From NCBI GenBank assembly GCA_965116625.1, contig OZ220717.1, positions 682,001 through 746,000 on the forward strand: a DNA stretch of 64,000 nucleotides. Reading direction: 5' to 3'. Shown here piece after piece: positions 53,119 through 62,310 of the stretch. Both the position numbers and the translations under genes were made by a program. Positions within the stretch are counted from its first letter, which is position 1. Each line of letters opens with the position of its first letter. The notes beneath the pieces were generated by a model. That model was given only the letters and a program-made list of their open reading frames with translations. It made no database searches and had not been told where the DNA came from. Source of the DNA: VXNE01 sp965116625 (GTDB taxonomy: Bacteria; Pseudomonadota; Gammaproteobacteria; Pseudomonadales; Azotimanducaceae).

Positions 53119-54537
53119 GTGCGCTTGTTTTCGAAATTGATGTTGGTGCTTGCATGCGCGGCAAACGCCTACGGCGTCGAAACCACCGCCCCGAATGTCG
53201 TTCTCATCTTTGTTGACGATCTCGGCTATTGCGATAGCGAACTCTACGGCTGCGACGCCGTCCCGACGCCGAACATCAAGCAGATCGCGGACCAGGGCGC
53301 GTTGTTCACCGATGGCTATGTCTCGAGTCCCGTTTGCTCGCCTTCCCGCGCCGGACTCCTTACCGGCCGCTACCAGCAGCGCTTCGGGCACGAATTCCTC
53401 CCCGGGTTCGAGCCGGAAAACGACGATGGTTTGCCCCTGGAAGAGGTGACGCTGGCAGATGCCTTGAAGGAAGCCGGTTACGTGACAGGCATGGTGGGCA
53501 AGTGGCACCTGGGTTCGCAGGAACGATTCCATCCGGTCAATCGGGGGTTCGACGAGTTCTTCGGCATCGTCACCGCGGCCGCCGACTATCTTGACCCGAC
53601 GCGAAAGGACGCCAGGATCATGCGTCGCGCAGGGGCGAGTCCAGACGTCGCGGCGGAAGCCCCATGGAAGGGCCGAGGCCACGACACCTTGATGCGAGGA
53701 ATCACTCCGGTCGAGGAAAACGACTACCTGACCGATGCCTTCACACGCGAAGCGGTCGCGTTCATCGACAGACACAAGTCACGGCCGTTCTTTCTCTACC
53801 TGCCGTATACCGCCGTTCACGGCCCGCTCCAGGTCACGCAGGAATACTACGACCGTTTCCCGCATATCGAAGACGAAGGCCGTCGCATCTATGCCGCGAT
53901 GACATCTGCCCTGGACGATGGCGTCGGCCTTGTCCTGAATGCGCTGGAGGAGAACGGGCTCGAGGAGAACACCCTGGTAGTTTTTCTGAGCGACAACGGT
54001 GGCGGCGTTTCCAACGTCAACAGCAACGCTCCGCTTCGGCTGGGCAAGCAGACGATGTTCGAGGGCGGTGTCCGGGTGCCGTTCACGATGAAGTGGCCGG
54101 CACAAATCCCCAAAGGCACCGTCTACGAACATCCGGTCAGCGCGCTGGATATCTTCCCGACGGCTGTCGCCGCCGCTGGCGGCACCGTCCCAACGGATGG
54201 AACCATCGATGGCGTTGACCTGATCCCGTATCTCAACGGTTCGAACAGCGACAAACCTCACGAAGAGCTTTTCTGGCGGGCCGGTCCCATATGGGCGGCA
54301 AGGGTTGGGGATTGGAAACTGACCTACGCCGCGGACCGATACTGGCTCTACGACCTGTCCAAAGACATCGGGGAAATCAACAATCTTGCGGACAAGCGAC
54401 CGGATGTCGTGAAAAGGATCAGGGCAAGCTATGCGCAGTGGAACGCCGGAAACATCGAACCGCTCTGGCCCAGCTTCGCCGCAAAAGACATGCCTGCGTT
54501 CTCGGTGGATGGCGTCACCGTGAAATGGACCTTCTAG
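53119..54537 (+). CDS. Exported sulfatase, arylsulfatase A-like
   Basis: 472 residues from a GTG with GAGGAGGT upstream. Short signal peptide MRLFSKLMLVLACAANAYG, Sec type. FVDDLGYCDSELYGCD metal site, formylglycine motif C-S-P-S-R at 73-77 (PVCSPSRAGLLTGRYQQRFGHE), GKWHLG near 130, and VVFLSDNGGG near 288 with the downstream FEGGVRVPF. Substrate unknown; resembles N-acetylgalactosamine-type arylsulfatases. In a run with the previous sulfatase and the DUF3604 gene. Confidence 0.92.
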   Translation: MRLFSKLMLVLACAANAYGVETTAPNVVLIFVDDLGYCDSELYGCDAVPTPNIKQIADQGALFTDGYVSSPVCSPSRAGLLTGRYQQRFGHEFLPGFEPENDDGLPLEEVTLADALKEAGYVTGMVGKWHLGSQERFHPVNRGFDEFFGIVTAAADYLDPTRKDARIMRRAGASPDVAAEAPWKGRGHDTLMRGITPVEENDYLTDAFTREAVAFIDRHKSRPFFLYLPYTAVHGPLQVTQEYYDRFPHIEDEGRRIYAAMTSALDDGVGLVLNALEENGLEENTLVVFLSDNGGGVSNVNSNAPLRLGKQTMFEGGVRVPFTMKWPAQIPKGTVYEHPVSALDIFPTAVAAAGGTVPTDGTIDGVDLIPYLNGSNSDKPHEELFWRAGPIWAARVGDWKLTYAADRYWLYDLSKDIGEINNLADKRPDVVKRIRASYAQWNAGNIEPLWPSFAAKDMPAFSVDGVTVKWTF

Positions 54538-54551
54538 GAACCCGCGCTCAC

Positions 54552-56474
54552 GTGAGCAAAGCGATATTCCTGGTTCATGCACTTGCTCTGCTTCCGCTAG
54601 GCACCCTGGCCGGCGAAACGTACTCGCCCCATGCCGACGATTCCTTCCCGACCAATGTCTACTGGGGCGATACGCATGTGCATACCGCGCTGTCGGGGGA
54701 CGCCTTCGCCCTGGGCACCCGGCTGACGCCGGACGATGCGTATCGATTCGCCAAGGGCGAGACGGTTCGGGCAACGGGCGGCGAGGAGGTGCGCCTGCGC
54801 CGGCCGCTGGATTTCCTCATGGTCTCGGACCATGCCGAGAATCTTGGTGTATTGCCTCGGCTGGCGGTGGACGATGGCTGGGTGCCGGCATCCGAGGCGA
54901 GCCGGCGCTGGGCGCAGGAACTTGCTGCTCTTCCACCGTTGCGTGACGTTCTCCAGGCGAAAGACCTCGATGAATACAATCGCGGTTTCCGGCTCCTGGC
55001 CCTGACAAAAGGCGCACACGGCGCCGACTACGGCCTCGACCGACGTTTTCGGCACGCAGTCTGGGAAGGGGTCATCGCGAACGCGGAACGGCACAACGAC
55101 CCGGGCACATTCACCGCATTCATCGGCTATGAGTGGAGCGCTCGGGCGGCACCGAACAAGCCGAACATGATCCACCGAAACGTGCTCTTTGAAGGTGGTT
55201 CCGACGAGACCCGACAGGTGGTGCCATTCTCCCGCTTCGACAGCAGTGACCCGGAGGATCTCTGGGCATACCTGCAGGACTACGAGGACCGGACGGGGGG
55301 CAAGGTGCTCGCCATTCCCCACAACGCCAATCTGAGCGGGGGCAACATGTTCAGCCTCCGTACGCTTACACGCCAGCCCTTCACGAAGGCCTACGCGCAG
55401 GCGCGTTCGCGCTGGGAGCCCATCGCCGAGGTGACCCAGGCAAAGGGGGACGGCGAGACCCACCCGCTGGTATCGCCAACCGATGAGTTTGCAGACTACG
55501 AGACGATGGGCAGCTTCACCGCTGCGCCGGCCAAGGGCGACAAGGCCGCGGCGGGATCGAAGAAGCAAGGCAAGGGTTCAGGGGCTGCAAGAGATTCGCA
55601 GCAGGACCCTGTAGCGCTGGCAGCCCAGTCCTATGCCCGTTCCGCCCTGAAGCTCGGCTTGGACCAGGAAGCGAAACTGGGCGTCAATCCCTTCAAGTTC
55701 GGCATGATCGGCAGCACCGACACCCACAATTCGCTGTCGGCAGCCGACGAAGACAACTTCTGGGGCGGTTCGGGACTGAAAGAGCCCAGCCCATACCGCG
55801 CGCCGACCCAGGCGGAGTACGTCGCTTCCGGCTATGCAGCGGTGTGGGCGACCGAGAACACGCGGGAGGCGCTATTCAGCGCGATGCGTCGCCGGGAGGT
55901 CTACGCGTCCACCGGCCCGCGCATCACCGTACGGTTTTTCGGCGGCTGGGACTACGCGCCCGGGGACGCCGTGCGGCCGAACCTGGCCAGAATCGGGTAC
56001 GCGAAGGGCGTACCGATGGGCGGCGACCTTACTCGCGCACCCACCGGCAAGGCGCCGAGTTTCCTGATTCGGGCGGTGAAAGACCCGGATGGCGCAAACC
56101 TGGACCGTGTGCAGGTAATCAAGGGCTGGCACGATACAGATGGCGAGTTACACGAGAAGGTCCATATCGTGGCCCTGTCCGATGGCCGGGAGGAAGACGC
56201 CGGGGGTGAGGTCACGCCCGTGGGCAATACGGTGGACCTGGAGAACGCCTCCTACACCAACAGCATCGGCGATCCGGAATTGGCCGCAGTGTGGACGGAC
56301 CCCGATTTCAGCAAGGACGAGCGCGCCTTCTATTACGTGCGCGTATTGGAGATCCCGACGCCCCGCTGGACAGCGTACGACGCGAAGTTCTTTGGGTTGA
56401 CGGATCTACCCGACGAGATCGCGATGATAATCCAGGAGCGGGCTTATACATCACCGATCTGGTATACGCCCTGA
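54552..56474 (+). CDS. DUF3604 exported protein
   Basis: 640 residues from GTG 54552, giving a clean signal peptide (MSKAIFLVHALALLPLGTLAG); an ATG at 54525 overlaps the sulfatase. PHP-like metal residues in NVYWGDTHVHTALSGDAFALG near 33 and FLMVSDHAENLG near 83, IGYEWSA near 184, PHNANLSGG near 245, and IGSTDTHNSL near 380 place it in DUF3604. A Lys/Ala/Gly-rich low-complexity insertion lies at about 315-350. DUF3604 genes are frequent beside sulfatases and glycosidases but have no agreed biochemical role. Confidence 0.85.
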   Translation: MSKAIFLVHALALLPLGTLAGETYSPHADDSFPTNVYWGDTHVHTALSGDAFALGTRLTPDDAYRFAKGETVRATGGEEVRLRRPLDFLMVSDHAENLGVLPRLAVDDGWVPASEASRRWAQELAALPPLRDVLQAKDLDEYNRGFRLLALTKGAHGADYGLDRRFRHAVWEGVIANAERHNDPGTFTAFIGYEWSARAAPNKPNMIHRNVLFEGGSDETRQVVPFSRFDSSDPEDLWAYLQDYEDRTGGKVLAIPHNANLSGGNMFSLRTLTRQPFTKAYAQARSRWEPIAEVTQAKGDGETHPLVSPTDEFADYETMGSFTAAPAKGDKAAAGSKKQGKGSGAARDSQQDPVALAAQSYARSALKLGLDQEAKLGVNPFKFGMIGSTDTHNSLSAADEDNFWGGSGLKEPSPYRAPTQAEYVASGYAAVWATENTREALFSAMRRREVYASTGPRITVRFFGGWDYAPGDAVRPNLARIGYAKGVPMGGDLTRAPTGKAPSFLIRAVKDPDGANLDRVQVIKGWHDTDGELHEKVHIVALSDGREEDAGGEVTPVGNTVDLENASYTNSIGDPELAAVWTDPDFSKDERAFYYVRVLEIPTPRWTAYDAKFFGLTDLPDEIAMIIQERAYTSPIWYTP

Positions 56475-56501
56475 GATGGGCCGCAGCCCGAGGCATAGAA
56501 C

Positions 56502-57353
56502 CTGGAAGGCCTAGCGGTCCACAAAGGCGTCGTCGTCGGCAAGGCCGGAGATCGGGACCTCCTCGGGCATCTTTACCTGCCGATGGCGACAGATGCGGCC
56601 GAGTTGCGCCCGGCCATCGTCGTCGTACACGGCGGCGGCTGGCGCAAGGGCAGGCCGGAAAGTGTCAGGGGATTCGGTGAACTGCTCGGCCAGGCTGGTT
56701 TCGTCTGCCTGCTGGCGGACTACCGCCTGACGACGGAAGCATGCTGGCCAGCGCAGATCGAAGACGTGAAATGCGCCATCCGTTTCCTGCGGGCCAGTGC
56801 CGACTCGCTTGCGGTAGATCCCGAGCGGATCGGTATTGTCGGCGACTCCGCTGGTGGACATCTTGCACTCATGGCGGCGGTGTCCTGCCCTTTCGAGGGA
56901 AACGGCGGGCACGCTGAATACTCCAGCGCCGTCGCCGCAGTCGGTTCAATGTATGGGCCGGCGAGAATTCTGTTTGACCGGGAACGCGCAAATCACGTCG
57001 CCCTGATGGGTGAACAGGCGAACGAGGAGGACTATGACAGAGCCAGCCCGATCACTTACGACCTCAACGACTTTCCGCCGTGCCTGTTGATCCATGGCGT
57101 CGAAGACGATGCGGTAGCGGTCTCGAACAGCGTCGATTTCCACGACAGGCTGAATCGACTGGGCCGGCCGGTAGACCTGCACCTTTTCCCCGGATTGGGA
57201 CACGCGTTCGATCGGAAGACCGCCGAAGAAGGAGCGCGCATGGTGGATGTGGCGGATCCGAAGTCCGTTTATGGAAGGACTGTTGTCCAGCTCATCGAGC
57301 GGTTCTTCGGCAAGCACCTCCGGGGGGATGATGCCTGCCCGGAACGCTGCTAA
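56502..57353 (+). CDS. BD-FAE/Aes-type alpha/beta-hydrolase esterase; probable CTG start
   Basis: About 283 residues. HGGGW oxyanion motif (IVVVHGGGWRKG, residue about 42) and nucleophile elbow IVGDSAGGHLALMAA (Ser near 120). Acid and base in LIHGVEDDAV and FPGLGHAF. The conserved N-terminal strands (VHKGVVVGKAGDRDLLGHLYLP) precede the first ATG (56583), and the only usable codon before them is CTG 56502, which has GAGG eight bases upstream. No signal peptide. Typical xylan/pectin esterase relatives; ends 4 bases into the convergent Gfo/Idh/MocA gene. Confidence 0.75.
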   Translation: MEGLAVHKGVVVGKAGDRDLLGHLYLPMATDAAELRPAIVVVHGGGWRKGRPESVRGFGELLGQAGFVCLLADYRLTTEACWPAQIEDVKCAIRFLRASADSLAVDPERIGIVGDSAGGHLALMAAVSCPFEGNGGHAEYSSAVAAVGSMYGPARILFDRERANHVALMGEQANEEDYDRASPITYDLNDFPPCLLIHGVEDDAVAVSNSVDFHDRLNRLGRPVDLHLFPGLGHAFDRKTAEEGARMVDVADPKSVYGRTVVQLIERFFGKHLRGDDACPERC

Positions 57354-58468
57354 AGCGTATCCAGGTCGATGGCCCTGCCTGTCCGGGATGACTCCTGGAT
57401 GCCGGCGATCACCTTCATGGTCTCCAAGTTGTCCCGGCCGCTGCTGATCGGTTCCGCGCCGGTCCTGCAGCACTCCTCGAAATGCAGGATCTCGTTCACG
57501 ACGCCGTTTTCCGTGGGCAACCCGGTGTCCTCGACCGACAGAGGCTCGAAACGCGTGGGCGCGCCTCTACGCCGACGGCGCCTCTGACCAGGTTTCGGAG
57601 GGGGTTCCGGCGCGGGATCCTCGACTGATTTGAGGGCGCACATGGCAGTGCCGAAGTGGCCCACTCCCGGACGACCGCGCGGCGGCGTGGTCGAGTGGAT
57701 GGTCCCCCTGCTGCCGACGACCATGTAGTACTGGCCCTCGGGCACCACGCTGGTGGTCCAGCTACCGAACACATCGCCGACGGCGCCGTTCTCGAACTCC
57801 AGGGTCGCGGCCACGAGATCTTCGGCGCCATTCACCATTTGCGGCTGCACCGACTTGCATACCCCGGTGACGCGCCTGACGTTGCCGATGTAGTAGCGCA
57901 GCAGGTCCACGTGGTGGATCGTGTTGGTCAACAGGACGCCGCCACCCGCCTCGCCGTCGTTCATCCAGTGGCCGGGCGGGTTTACCCCTACCACACCCAT
58001 GATGGCGTGGGTGCGAACGGCCTGGATGTCCCCGAGATTGCCCGCGTCAATGAACTTCTTGACTGCGGCCGTTTCCACCGTATACCGCTGGTTCTGGGCC
58101 ACCATCAGGGTCACGCCCGCACTGTCGGCCGCTTCGAGCATCTCGCGGCAAGCCGCCAGGTTGTGTGCCATCGACTTCTCGACGAGCGCGTGCTTGCCCG
58201 CCGCAGCGGCAGCGAGGGTCTGCGGCCAGTGCTGGTAGTGTGTGCTGCAGATGTCGACCGCGTCGAGGTCGACTTCGTGCAGCATCTTCTCGTAGTCCGT
58301 GTAGACGGCATCGACCCCCGCTTCCTTCGCGTACGCCTGTGCCGCCGGCTCTACGATGTCGCACACGGCAACAAGCTGCACCCGGTCCGGATAATCGAGG
58401 TACGCGGTCATGTGGGAGTGGGCTATCCGCCCGGTCCCGATCAATCCGACGCGTAGTGGCTTGGACAT
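57350..58468 (-). CDS. Gfo/Idh/MocA-family oxidoreductase
   Basis: NAD(P)-dependent sugar or cyclitol dehydrogenase, 372 residues. Rossmann motif VGLIGTGRIAHSHM near 8-20. The family's E-K-P is E-K-S here (LVEKSMAHN, 97-99). The second-domain GHWMNDGEAGGGVLLTNTIHHVDLLRYYIG with the catalytic His is near 186. An Arg/Pro-rich insertion (PAPEPPPKPGQ plus six arginines, about 285-301) is unusual for the family. Last gene of the glycan island; probably oxidises a released sugar. Confidence 0.87.
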   Translation of the reverse strand: MSKPLRVGLIGTGRIAHSHMTAYLDYPDRVQLVAVCDIVEPAAQAYAKEAGVDAVYTDYEKMLHEVDLDAVDICSTHYQHWPQTLAAAAAGKHALVEKSMAHNLAACREMLEAADSAGVTLMVAQNQRYTVETAAVKKFIDAGNLGDIQAVRTHAIMGVVGVNPPGHWMNDGEAGGGVLLTNTIHHVDLLRYYIGNVRRVTGVCKSVQPQMVNGAEDLVAATLEFENGAVGDVFGSWTTSVVPEGQYYMVVGSRGTIHSTTPPRGRPGVGHFGTAMCALKSVEDPAPEPPPKPGQRRRRRRGAPTRFEPLSVEDTGLPTENGVVNEILHFEECCRTGAEPISSGRDNLETMKVIAGIQESSRTGRAIDLDTL

Positions 58469-58528
58469 GGTCTGTCTACCTGGCGCTTCGCGGGAGCCTG
58501 CAAGAGCTCCCGCCCGCCAATTGCAACC

Positions 58529-59605
58529 TTAACCCCTCGACGGAAGCGCGACTGTCGCCCGCGTGAAGGCGCTCGCGGTTCCCGACTGGTTCTCGTTGCG
58601 GATGTCCAGGTCCACCAGGTGCTCGTCACCCTGGACGTACTTGCTCGCGACGGTCCCGTAGATCGTGTTGGTGTCGCCGACGATGTTCGGATGGCGAACC
58701 TGGGTCACCATCTTCTTCAGCGTGCCGTCGTCTCCCATCCAGTCCGTCGCCATCTGTGACAGCCAGCACACCCGCTGCGGCCCGTAGTCGAACTGGCCGG
58801 GCATGCTCCTGCGGCTCTTGGCGTACGCGGCGTTGTATCGGCCATGGGACTCTATGCGATCTCCAACCGACGCCCGGGTACCGCGGCGCGTGCCGCAGAC
58901 GCCAAAGCTGAAGAGATAGAGTTCGTTGACGGTGTACGTGCCTTTCTTCAGGGGCGGCATTTCGTCGCCCTCGGCGACGTCTTCCCAGTAGCGCGTCTCC
59001 GCGCCGCGCCGTTCCCGCTCCCACACGAGCGGGTCAGGCGATTCCTGCTGGACGTCGGTCTTGTTATCGCGGTCGTAGGTGATCGTCTCGGAACCGCCGC
59101 CAAGGATCTTGTAGCGCGCCATCAGGGTTCGCTTGGTGGCCACGACCTCGTGCCGCTGATTGGTGTAGGTCACGAGCCCCGTGCAGATGCAGAACGGTCC
59201 GATCCTGCTGCTCTCCTTGCGGACCACCGGCCCCACGCTCTCGTGGATCGTGATCGTGTCTCCGAGCCAGATCGGCCGGAAGAACTCCAGTTCGCCCCCG
59301 GCATAGTTCATCGCGAACCCGCCTACCCTACCGGGATTGATGGCGCCGTTGATCGCCGCGCCGACTCCGAGGCTCACGCTGTATACGAACGCGGGCATCG
59401 CCGTGATCATGCCGAAGCGGCTGTTGGCAGCGTGCTCCGGGTCACGGTACAACGGGTTGTAGTCGCCGATGCCGTCGCCGCAGCGCTGAATGTTGTCAAG
59501 GTTGGCTTCCTTTGAGGAGGTTGCACCCGGCAAAGACTTTCCGGCGCCTTTCCGGTATTCCTCCTCGAACTCGTCGATAGTCTCGATCGGTGTGGTATCT
59601 GCCAC
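58529..59605 (-). CDS. Double-hotdog MaoC-like dehydratase
   Basis: 358 residues from GTG 59605 behind GGGGAG. Two hotdog halves: N-terminal RCGDGIGDYNPLYRDPEHAANSRFGMITAMPAFVYSV with LEFFRPIWLGDTITI, and C-terminal HGRYNAAYAKSRRSMPGQFDYGPQRVCWLSQMATDWMGDDG. The first carries the D-x4-H-like hydratase arrangement seen in MaoC (R)-hydratases. Divergent from an acyl-CoA dehydrogenase with 115 bases between them. The pair would make and hydrate an enoyl-CoA, possibly a cyclic or branched acid. Confidence 0.8.
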   Translation of the reverse strand: MADTTPIETIDEFEEEYRKGAGKSLPGATSSKEANLDNIQRCGDGIGDYNPLYRDPEHAANSRFGMITAMPAFVYSVSLGVGAAINGAINPGRVGGFAMNYAGGELEFFRPIWLGDTITIHESVGPVVRKESSRIGPFCICTGLVTYTNQRHEVVATKRTLMARYKILGGGSETITYDRDNKTDVQQESPDPLVWERERRGAETRYWEDVAEGDEMPPLKKGTYTVNELYLFSFGVCGTRRGTRASVGDRIESHGRYNAAYAKSRRSMPGQFDYGPQRVCWLSQMATDWMGDDGTLKKMVTQVRHPNIVGDTNTIYGTVASKYVQGDEHLVDLDIRNENQSGTASAFTRATVALPSRG

Positions 59606-59720
59606 GCTTGTCTCCCCTGATTGAGCGAACCATCTATAAAGCCACGACGCCAGCCAAATTTCCAATCGAAATGCCCTGCCGAAAATGGCGCTAACATTGG
59701 TTGGGAAAGAGGGCTCCGAA

Positions 59721-60881
59721 ATGAACAGACCGTCCGAGTTCCGCGCCGAGGCGCGCGCGTGGGTGGAAGAGAACCTGCCGCCGGGCCTCCGAGGTGCGAG
59801 CACGGTGTTCAACGGGGGCAGGAAAACGCCCACCATAACCCCTGACTCCCTGCGCTGGGCCGAGGCCTGCTACGGGCGTGGCTACACCGCACCCACCTGG
59901 CCGAAGGAATACGGCGGCGGCGGCATGACCGCCGACGAACAGAAGGTGCTCCGCGAAGAGATGCTCGCCGCGAACGCACCGCTACCCCTCGGCGGTCACG
60001 GCCTCACGATGATCGGGCCGACACTGCTTGAGTACGGCACCGAGGATCAGAAGTCACGCCATCTGCCCAATATCGCAAGCGGGACGTATCGCTGGTGCCA
60101 GGGGTATTCCGAGCCGAACGCCGGGTCGGACCTCGCATCGCTGCAAACGCGTGCCGACGATCATGGCGATCATTACCTCGTGAACGGCTCGAAGATCTGG
60201 ACCACCGGCGCGCACTACGCCGACTGGATGTTCTGTCTCGTCAGAACGAACTTCGACGTGCCCAAGTGGGAAGGCATCAGCCTCGTCCTGTTCCCCATGT
60301 CCGACCCGGGCATCACGGTGAAGACGATCACCCTGATCAACGGCAGCCAGGAGTTCTGCCAGTGCTTCTTCGACGACGTGGTCGTACCGAAGATCGACCT
60401 CGTCCACCGGGAAAACCAGGGCTGGGCGGTGGGCAAGCGCCTGCTTCAGCACGAGCGAATGCCGGCGGCGCAACGAACGGCGCCCCCTGCGCTTGACGGC
60501 ATCGCGAAACGGTACGCCGGCGAGGCCGATGGCAGGATCGGGGACGCGGCGACACGCGAGGAAGTGCTGGCAATCAACATGGACGCGCGGGCGCTCCAGC
60601 TCACCCAACGCCGTGCGGCGGAAGAGAGGGAAGGTGCGACGCCGACGTTCGTCACGTCGATGTTCAAGTATTACAACTCCGAGCTGGTTACCCGCCACAT
60701 GGAAACGCTCACCCGCATGTGCGGCACTCAGGCGCTGGGTTGGGAAGGCGCTGCGTTCACGGACGAAGAACTGGCCAACACACGCGCCTGGCTACGCGTC
60801 AAGGCAGGGACCATCGCCGCCGGGAGTTCGGAGATTCAGCTCAATATCATCGCCAAACGGGTGCTCGGGCTGCCGGACTAG
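59721..60881 (+). CDS. Acyl-CoA dehydrogenase
   Basis: FAD-dependent dehydrogenase, 386 residues from ATG 59721. RWCQGYSEPNAGSDLASLQTRA near 112 and LVNGSKIWTTGAHYADWMFCLVRT near 140 are the FAD/substrate loops. The C-terminal helical domain ends GTIAAGSSEIQLNIIAKRVLGLPD, the standard finish. It belongs to the branch used for unusual CoA esters (steroid, branched or aromatic side chains), where enzymes are often heteromeric, but only one subunit gene is here. Divergent from the MaoC gene. Confidence 0.87.
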   Translation: MNRPSEFRAEARAWVEENLPPGLRGASTVFNGGRKTPTITPDSLRWAEACYGRGYTAPTWPKEYGGGGMTADEQKVLREEMLAANAPLPLGGHGLTMIGPTLLEYGTEDQKSRHLPNIASGTYRWCQGYSEPNAGSDLASLQTRADDHGDHYLVNGSKIWTTGAHYADWMFCLVRTNFDVPKWEGISLVLFPMSDPGITVKTITLINGSQEFCQCFFDDVVVPKIDLVHRENQGWAVGKRLLQHERMPAAQRTAPPALDGIAKRYAGEADGRIGDAATREEVLAINMDARALQLTQRRAAEEREGATPTFVTSMFKYYNSELVTRHMETLTRMCGTQALGWEGAAFTDEELANTRAWLRVKAGTIAAGSSEIQLNIIAKRVLGLPD

Positions 60882-60935
60882 CGGATGCAGAAAGGGCCAC
60901 CCGACGGGCAGCCCTTTCTCAACTTGGCTCGGCGA

Positions 60936-62273
60936 CTATCCGGCCGCCGCTTCTTCGCTGGATTCTCCCGCGCGCACTTCGGGGAGATCCTCCCCCTCGG
61001 TACGAGCTACGAGTGCGGTCACGGACAGATCGCTCGTCACGTTGACGGACGTCCGGCACATGTCGAGGATCCTGTCCACGGCGATGTACAGCCCGATCGC
61101 CTCCAGAGGCAGTCCCAGCACGGTCAGTATCAACGTGATCGCAACCAGGCTCGCCGCGGGTATTCCCGCCACGCCGATGGAGGTCAGCAACGCCAGCACC
61201 ACCACCAGGAACTGGTCAGCGACCGTCAGGTCCGCCCCGAACGCCTGTGCGATGAAGATCACAACGACGCACTCGAACAGCGCCGTGCCGTCCATGTTGA
61301 CGGTCGCACCCAGCGGCAGCACGAAACTCGTGGTGCCCTCCGAGACGCCGGCGCGCCGGGCGCTGCTGAGGCTCACGGGCAACGTGGCGGAAGACGATGC
61401 CGTTGAGAACGCCATGAGCTGCGCGGGCATGATGCGACCGTAGTAAGCATACGGCCTGACCCCGCCTACAAAACGCAATAGCAGCGGCAGGGTCACGAAG
61501 AAGTGTGTCGCAAGCGCCAGCAGGACCGTCAGCGTAAACCAGGCGAGCGCCTCAAGGAGCGTCTCCAGAGGCACCTGCAACAACGCCTTGCCGACGAGGG
61601 CGAAGACACCGTAAGGCGCGAACAACAGTACCCACCGGGTGATCCGGATCATGACGTCGTGGATACCGGTCCACAAATTGGTCAGCGTGTCGCTTGGCGG
61701 GCCTTCGACGCGTGCCATGAAGTAGCCGAACACGACGCTGAAGAAGATCAACGCGAGAAGTTCCATGTTCACCGCTGCCGCGAAGATGTTGTCGGGAACG
61801 GCTCGCGAGATCACCTCCACCAGGTCACCCGCATCGCGTCCCTCGACACGCGTCAGTTGGTCCGACACGTCAGGCATGTTCTCGGAGAGCCCCTTGACCG
61901 ACTCGCCGCCGCCGGGATTGATCACGTTGACGAGAACCAGGCCGGTCACGACCGCGATCAGGCCCGTCGCCACGTAGAAGCCGACCGTCTTGCCGCCGAC
62001 GCGGCCGAAGTTCTCGCGCCCCGCCATGTTGTGAACGCCCATGATGATCGACGACACGATCAGGGGCACCACGATCATCTTCAGGGCATTGAGGAACAGG
62101 CCGCCGAAGAAGTCGAAGATCTCGACCAGTGACGCCCCGAACACCATGGTCTCGGTATCAGCGACCAGGCTGACCAGGACCGCCAGGGCCAGTGCCACCG
62201 CTATCTGCCAATGCAGTGGCGCGTTTACGATTCGGGACCACATGCCCGCGTCCTTTGACTCTTCCTGTGCCAT
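60936..62273 (-). CDS. Dicarboxylate/amino acid:cation symporter (DAACS, GltP/DctA type)
   Basis: Na+- or H+-coupled uptake of glutamate, aspartate or C4-dicarboxylates. 445 residues, eight helices plus two re-entrant loops. Hairpin 1 serine motif FSTASSSATLPVSL near 276, NMDGTALFECVVVIFIAQAFG near 308 (TM7 N-M-D-G-T) and GIPAASLVAITLILTVLGLP near 353 with DRILDMCRTSVNVTSD near 384. The third sodium-linked type of transporter in the window. Confidence 0.9.
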   Translation of the reverse strand: MAQEESKDAGMWSRIVNAPLHWQIAVALALAVLVSLVADTETMVFGASLVEIFDFFGGLFLNALKMIVVPLIVSSIIMGVHNMAGRENFGRVGGKTVGFYVATGLIAVVTGLVLVNVINPGGGESVKGLSENMPDVSDQLTRVEGRDAGDLVEVISRAVPDNIFAAAVNMELLALIFFSVVFGYFMARVEGPPSDTLTNLWTGIHDVMIRITRWVLLFAPYGVFALVGKALLQVPLETLLEALAWFTLTVLLALATHFFVTLPLLLRFVGGVRPYAYYGRIMPAQLMAFSTASSSATLPVSLSSARRAGVSEGTTSFVLPLGATVNMDGTALFECVVVIFIAQAFGADLTVADQFLVVVLALLTSIGVAGIPAASLVAITLILTVLGLPLEAIGLYIAVDRILDMCRTSVNVTSDLSVTALVARTEGEDLPEVRAGESSEEAAAG

Positions 62274-62310
62274 TAACTCCCCCTTTTGAACAGCGCGGTC
62301 GATGACCAGT

